Assembly (NCBI RefSeq): GCF_031769195.1
Contig: NZ_JAVHNP010000001.1
Location: 620,001 to 684,000, forward strand
DNA: 64,000 bases
From: Vreelandella sp031769195
GTDB taxonomy: Bacteria > Pseudomonadota > Gammaproteobacteria > Pseudomonadales > Halomonadaceae
Reading direction: 5' to 3'
The position numbers were made by a program, and so were the translations under genes. The stretch's first letter is position 1. Every line of letters starts with the position of its first letter. Below are positions 62,490 through 64,000 of this stretch, piece by piece. The notes beneath the pieces are model-generated. The model ran no database searches. It was given only the letters and a program-made list of their open reading frames with translations, and was not told the DNA's origin.

Positions 62490-63031
62490 GAGCGGTGCTC
62501 CCCATCAGCGGTGTCGATAAGCTCGCCAATCACGTCCTGCTCATCAATAAAGTGTTCCAGCAGTGCAAACCCATGTACCAAGTGCAGCAGCATTATCACG
62601 CCGCTTAACGGCACCACAATGGCAGTGACCTTGCTGGGAATGCGGATTTGGTCGGACACCATGTATACCTGGGTGGCGCTGGTAAAGTAGTCCCAGCCGT
62701 ACCAGGTGAGCATGAGCGCAAACAGGCCAATGATGCCCAAGCTCAGCCCGGCGGCCACCTGAACCATCACTCTGGGCAAGCTGCGTACCAGCAGTGTCAT
62801 GGCAACGTGCTCACCGTAGCGCAGTGAAATCGTCATCGAGAGAAAACCAATCCAGGGCAGAAACAGCCGCGCCAGCGAGTAGGTCCAGCTCAGCGTGCTG
62901 CCCGTGATCAGTTTGTATAAAAATGCTGTAAAAGAGATGCCTAGCATCGCCAAAATACAGCCCACACACACCACGATAGCGGCCTGATTCACCAGGTCGC
63001 TTAAGCGGCGCAAAGGAGTTAAAACGCCCAT
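62486..63031 (-). CDS. TRAP transporter small permease subunit (DctQ)
   Basis: A 181-aa four-helix membrane protein (helices about 15-38, 48-70, 85-108 and 130-155). The ARLFLPWIGFLSMTISLRYGEHVAM region is typical of DctQ. It sits between dctP and dctM in the usual order and is translationally coupled to dctM. Confidence 0.93.
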   Translation of the reverse strand: MGVLTPLRRLSDLVNQAAIVVCVGCILAMLGISFTAFLYKLITGSTLSWTYSLARLFLPWIGFLSMTISLRYGEHVAMTLLVRSLPRVMVQVAAGLSLGIIGLFALMLTWYGWDYFTSATQVYMVSDQIRIPSKVTAIVVPLSGVIMLLHLVHGFALLEHFIDEQDVIGELIDTADGEHRS

Positions 63032-63085
63032 GGCTTTTTCCTCACGCTGGGGCGCATGGCCCCAGCGTTGATCAATCGCTTACCG

Positions 63086-64000
63086 TTATTGTCCGTAAAT
63101 CCGCAGGTCATCTTCCGCTAGCTGCTGGCCCACGCGCTCCACTTCATCCAACAGGCCCTGTACCCGCGTCTCGTCCATCCCGAAGTCATTCACGATCCAC
63201 GCCTGCCAAGCGGGGCGGGCCACTTCGGCCATGCGCTCACGTTCGGCATCGGGCATCAGGTAGCAGGCTTCAAAGCGCTCGCAGGACTCGACCCAACTGG
63301 CAGTGGCGAGTGCGCCCGACATGCCGTGGCTGAGCTGAATGGCCTCTCGCGCCGAGCTAATCACCGCCTGCTGATGGGTTTCCGGCAGTGATTGGTACCA
63401 GGACTCGCTCACCACCCAAGGCGCGCTGTTATACACGTGCCCGGTGAGCGTGGTGTAGTCGGTCACCGCATCGAAGTTGAAGGTGGTGTTAAGCACCGGG
63501 GCGTTGAACTGGCCATCGGCTAAGCCGGTTTCCAGCGCGGTGATCAGCTCGCCCCAGGGCAGCGGCGTTGCGGAGGCCCCTAACGAGCGCATGATGGCGA
63601 CGTGGGCCGGGTTCTCTTCGGTGCGAATATTGAGCCCTTCTAGATCTTCCAGGGTTTCAATCAAACGGACGTTATTGGTAAAGGCTACGAAGCCGCCGCC
63701 GTCGTCGAAGGTGCCTAGATAGCGCATGCTCGCGGCATCCACGGTGCCCGACATAAAGTCGGCAAACCACTCACTATCAAAGAACGTCCACGCCTGCCGC
63801 CAGCTGGTAAATAGGAACGGTGCGGTCACCGCTTGGTAGTCGCCATAGAACGACGACATGGCCCCTGCGGACATGATGGTGGACTGCAACGTGCGGCCGC
63901 CCTGCACTTCCGAGCCATTTTCTACTTCAGAGCCGAGCTGGCCGCCGCCGAAGATAGTGACTTCAAGATCCCCATCGGTACGGGCTTCGACGAGATTTTT
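63086..64000 (-). CDS. TRAP transporter solute-binding protein (DctP), N-terminus beyond window
   Basis: The last 305 codons of a DctP-type receptor; the start lies past base 64000. LEVTIFGGGQLGSE and the QGGRTLQSTIMSAGAMSSFYG region at the left edge and GLNIRTEENPAHVAIMRSLGASATPLPWGELITALETGLADGQFNA are the conserved ligand-arginine and hinge regions. The Arg in IRTEEN is the usual carboxylate ligand, so the solute probably has a carboxylate. It heads the TRAP-deacetylase-aminotransferase operon. Confidence 0.93.
   Translation of the reverse strand, partial: KNLVEARTDGDLEVTIFGGGQLGSEVENGSEVQGGRTLQSTIMSAGAMSSFYGDYQAVTAPFLFTSWRQAWTFFDSEWFADFMSGTVDAASMRYLGTFDDGGGFVAFTNNVRLIETLEDLEGLNIRTEENPAHVAIMRSLGASATPLPWGELITALETGLADGQFNAPVLNTTFNFDAVTDYTTLTGHVYNSAPWVVSESWYQSLPETHQQAVISSAREAIQLSHGMSGALATASWVESCERFEACYLMPDAERERMAEVARPAWQAWIVNDFGMDETRVQGLLDEVERVGQQLAEDDLRIYGQ

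Overview
The window looks like chromosome of a GC-rich gammaproteobacterium, most plausibly of the Halomonas group. This is inferred from acidic proteins, paired TRAP transporters, a type IV pilus pilMNOPQ-aroKB-gltB block and several polyamine/amino-acid catabolic genes. No rRNA, tRNA or CRISPR array was recognised.

Layout. 1-11 kb: the start of gltB (cut by the window edge), aroB, aroK and the pilQPONM alignment/secretin genes on the minus strand, divergent from a class A penicillin-binding protein (mrcA). 11-14.7 kb: a TAXI-type TRAP transporter operon with a DUF1850 protein. 14.8-22.7 kb: a glutarate/5-aminovalerate catabolism region (L-2-hydroxyglutarate oxidase, CsiR-like GntR regulator, glutaryl-CoA dehydrogenase, class III CoA-transferase, GABA/aminovalerate aminotransferase), interrupted by a c-di-GMP phosphodiesterase and diguanylate cyclase pair. 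22.7-36.5 kb: a mosaic of mostly single-gene units (ccoG, a MocR regulator, dinB, selO, mpg, sirtuin, a Ubi-type flavin hydroxylase, a secreted MetX-like hydrolase, LprI-like protein, racemase, FrnE).

36.5-48.4 kb is an accessory/defence region. It holds an intact vapB followed by a 22-codon stub of vapC, a lipoprotein, rnz, a higBA toxin-antitoxin pair, a fragment of an IS1182-like transposase, an AT-rich OLD-type ATPase/TOPRIM nuclease broken by two stops and one frameshift, a lipoprotein gene followed at once by an integron-like attC site, and an intact four-gene Wadjet-type (SMC/MukBEF-like plus TOPRIM nuclease) system. The four Wadjet genes are all joined by 4-nt ATGA overlaps, and the SMC gene is first in the operon.

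48.5-64 kb is a dense catabolic and uptake region built around three histone-deacetylase/acetylpolyamine-amidohydrolase family genes. A FCD-type GntR regulator with the first deacetylase (frameshifted by an apparent single C deletion) diverges from a peptide-type ABC transporter, a FAD-linked 2-hydroxyacid dehydrogenase and a HisC-like aminotransferase. Converging on these is a dctP-dctQ-dctM TRAP transporter, two more deacetylases and a class IV aminotransferase. I infer that an N-acylated amine or amino compound is imported, deacylated and then transaminated/oxidised; the substrate is not evident from sequence.
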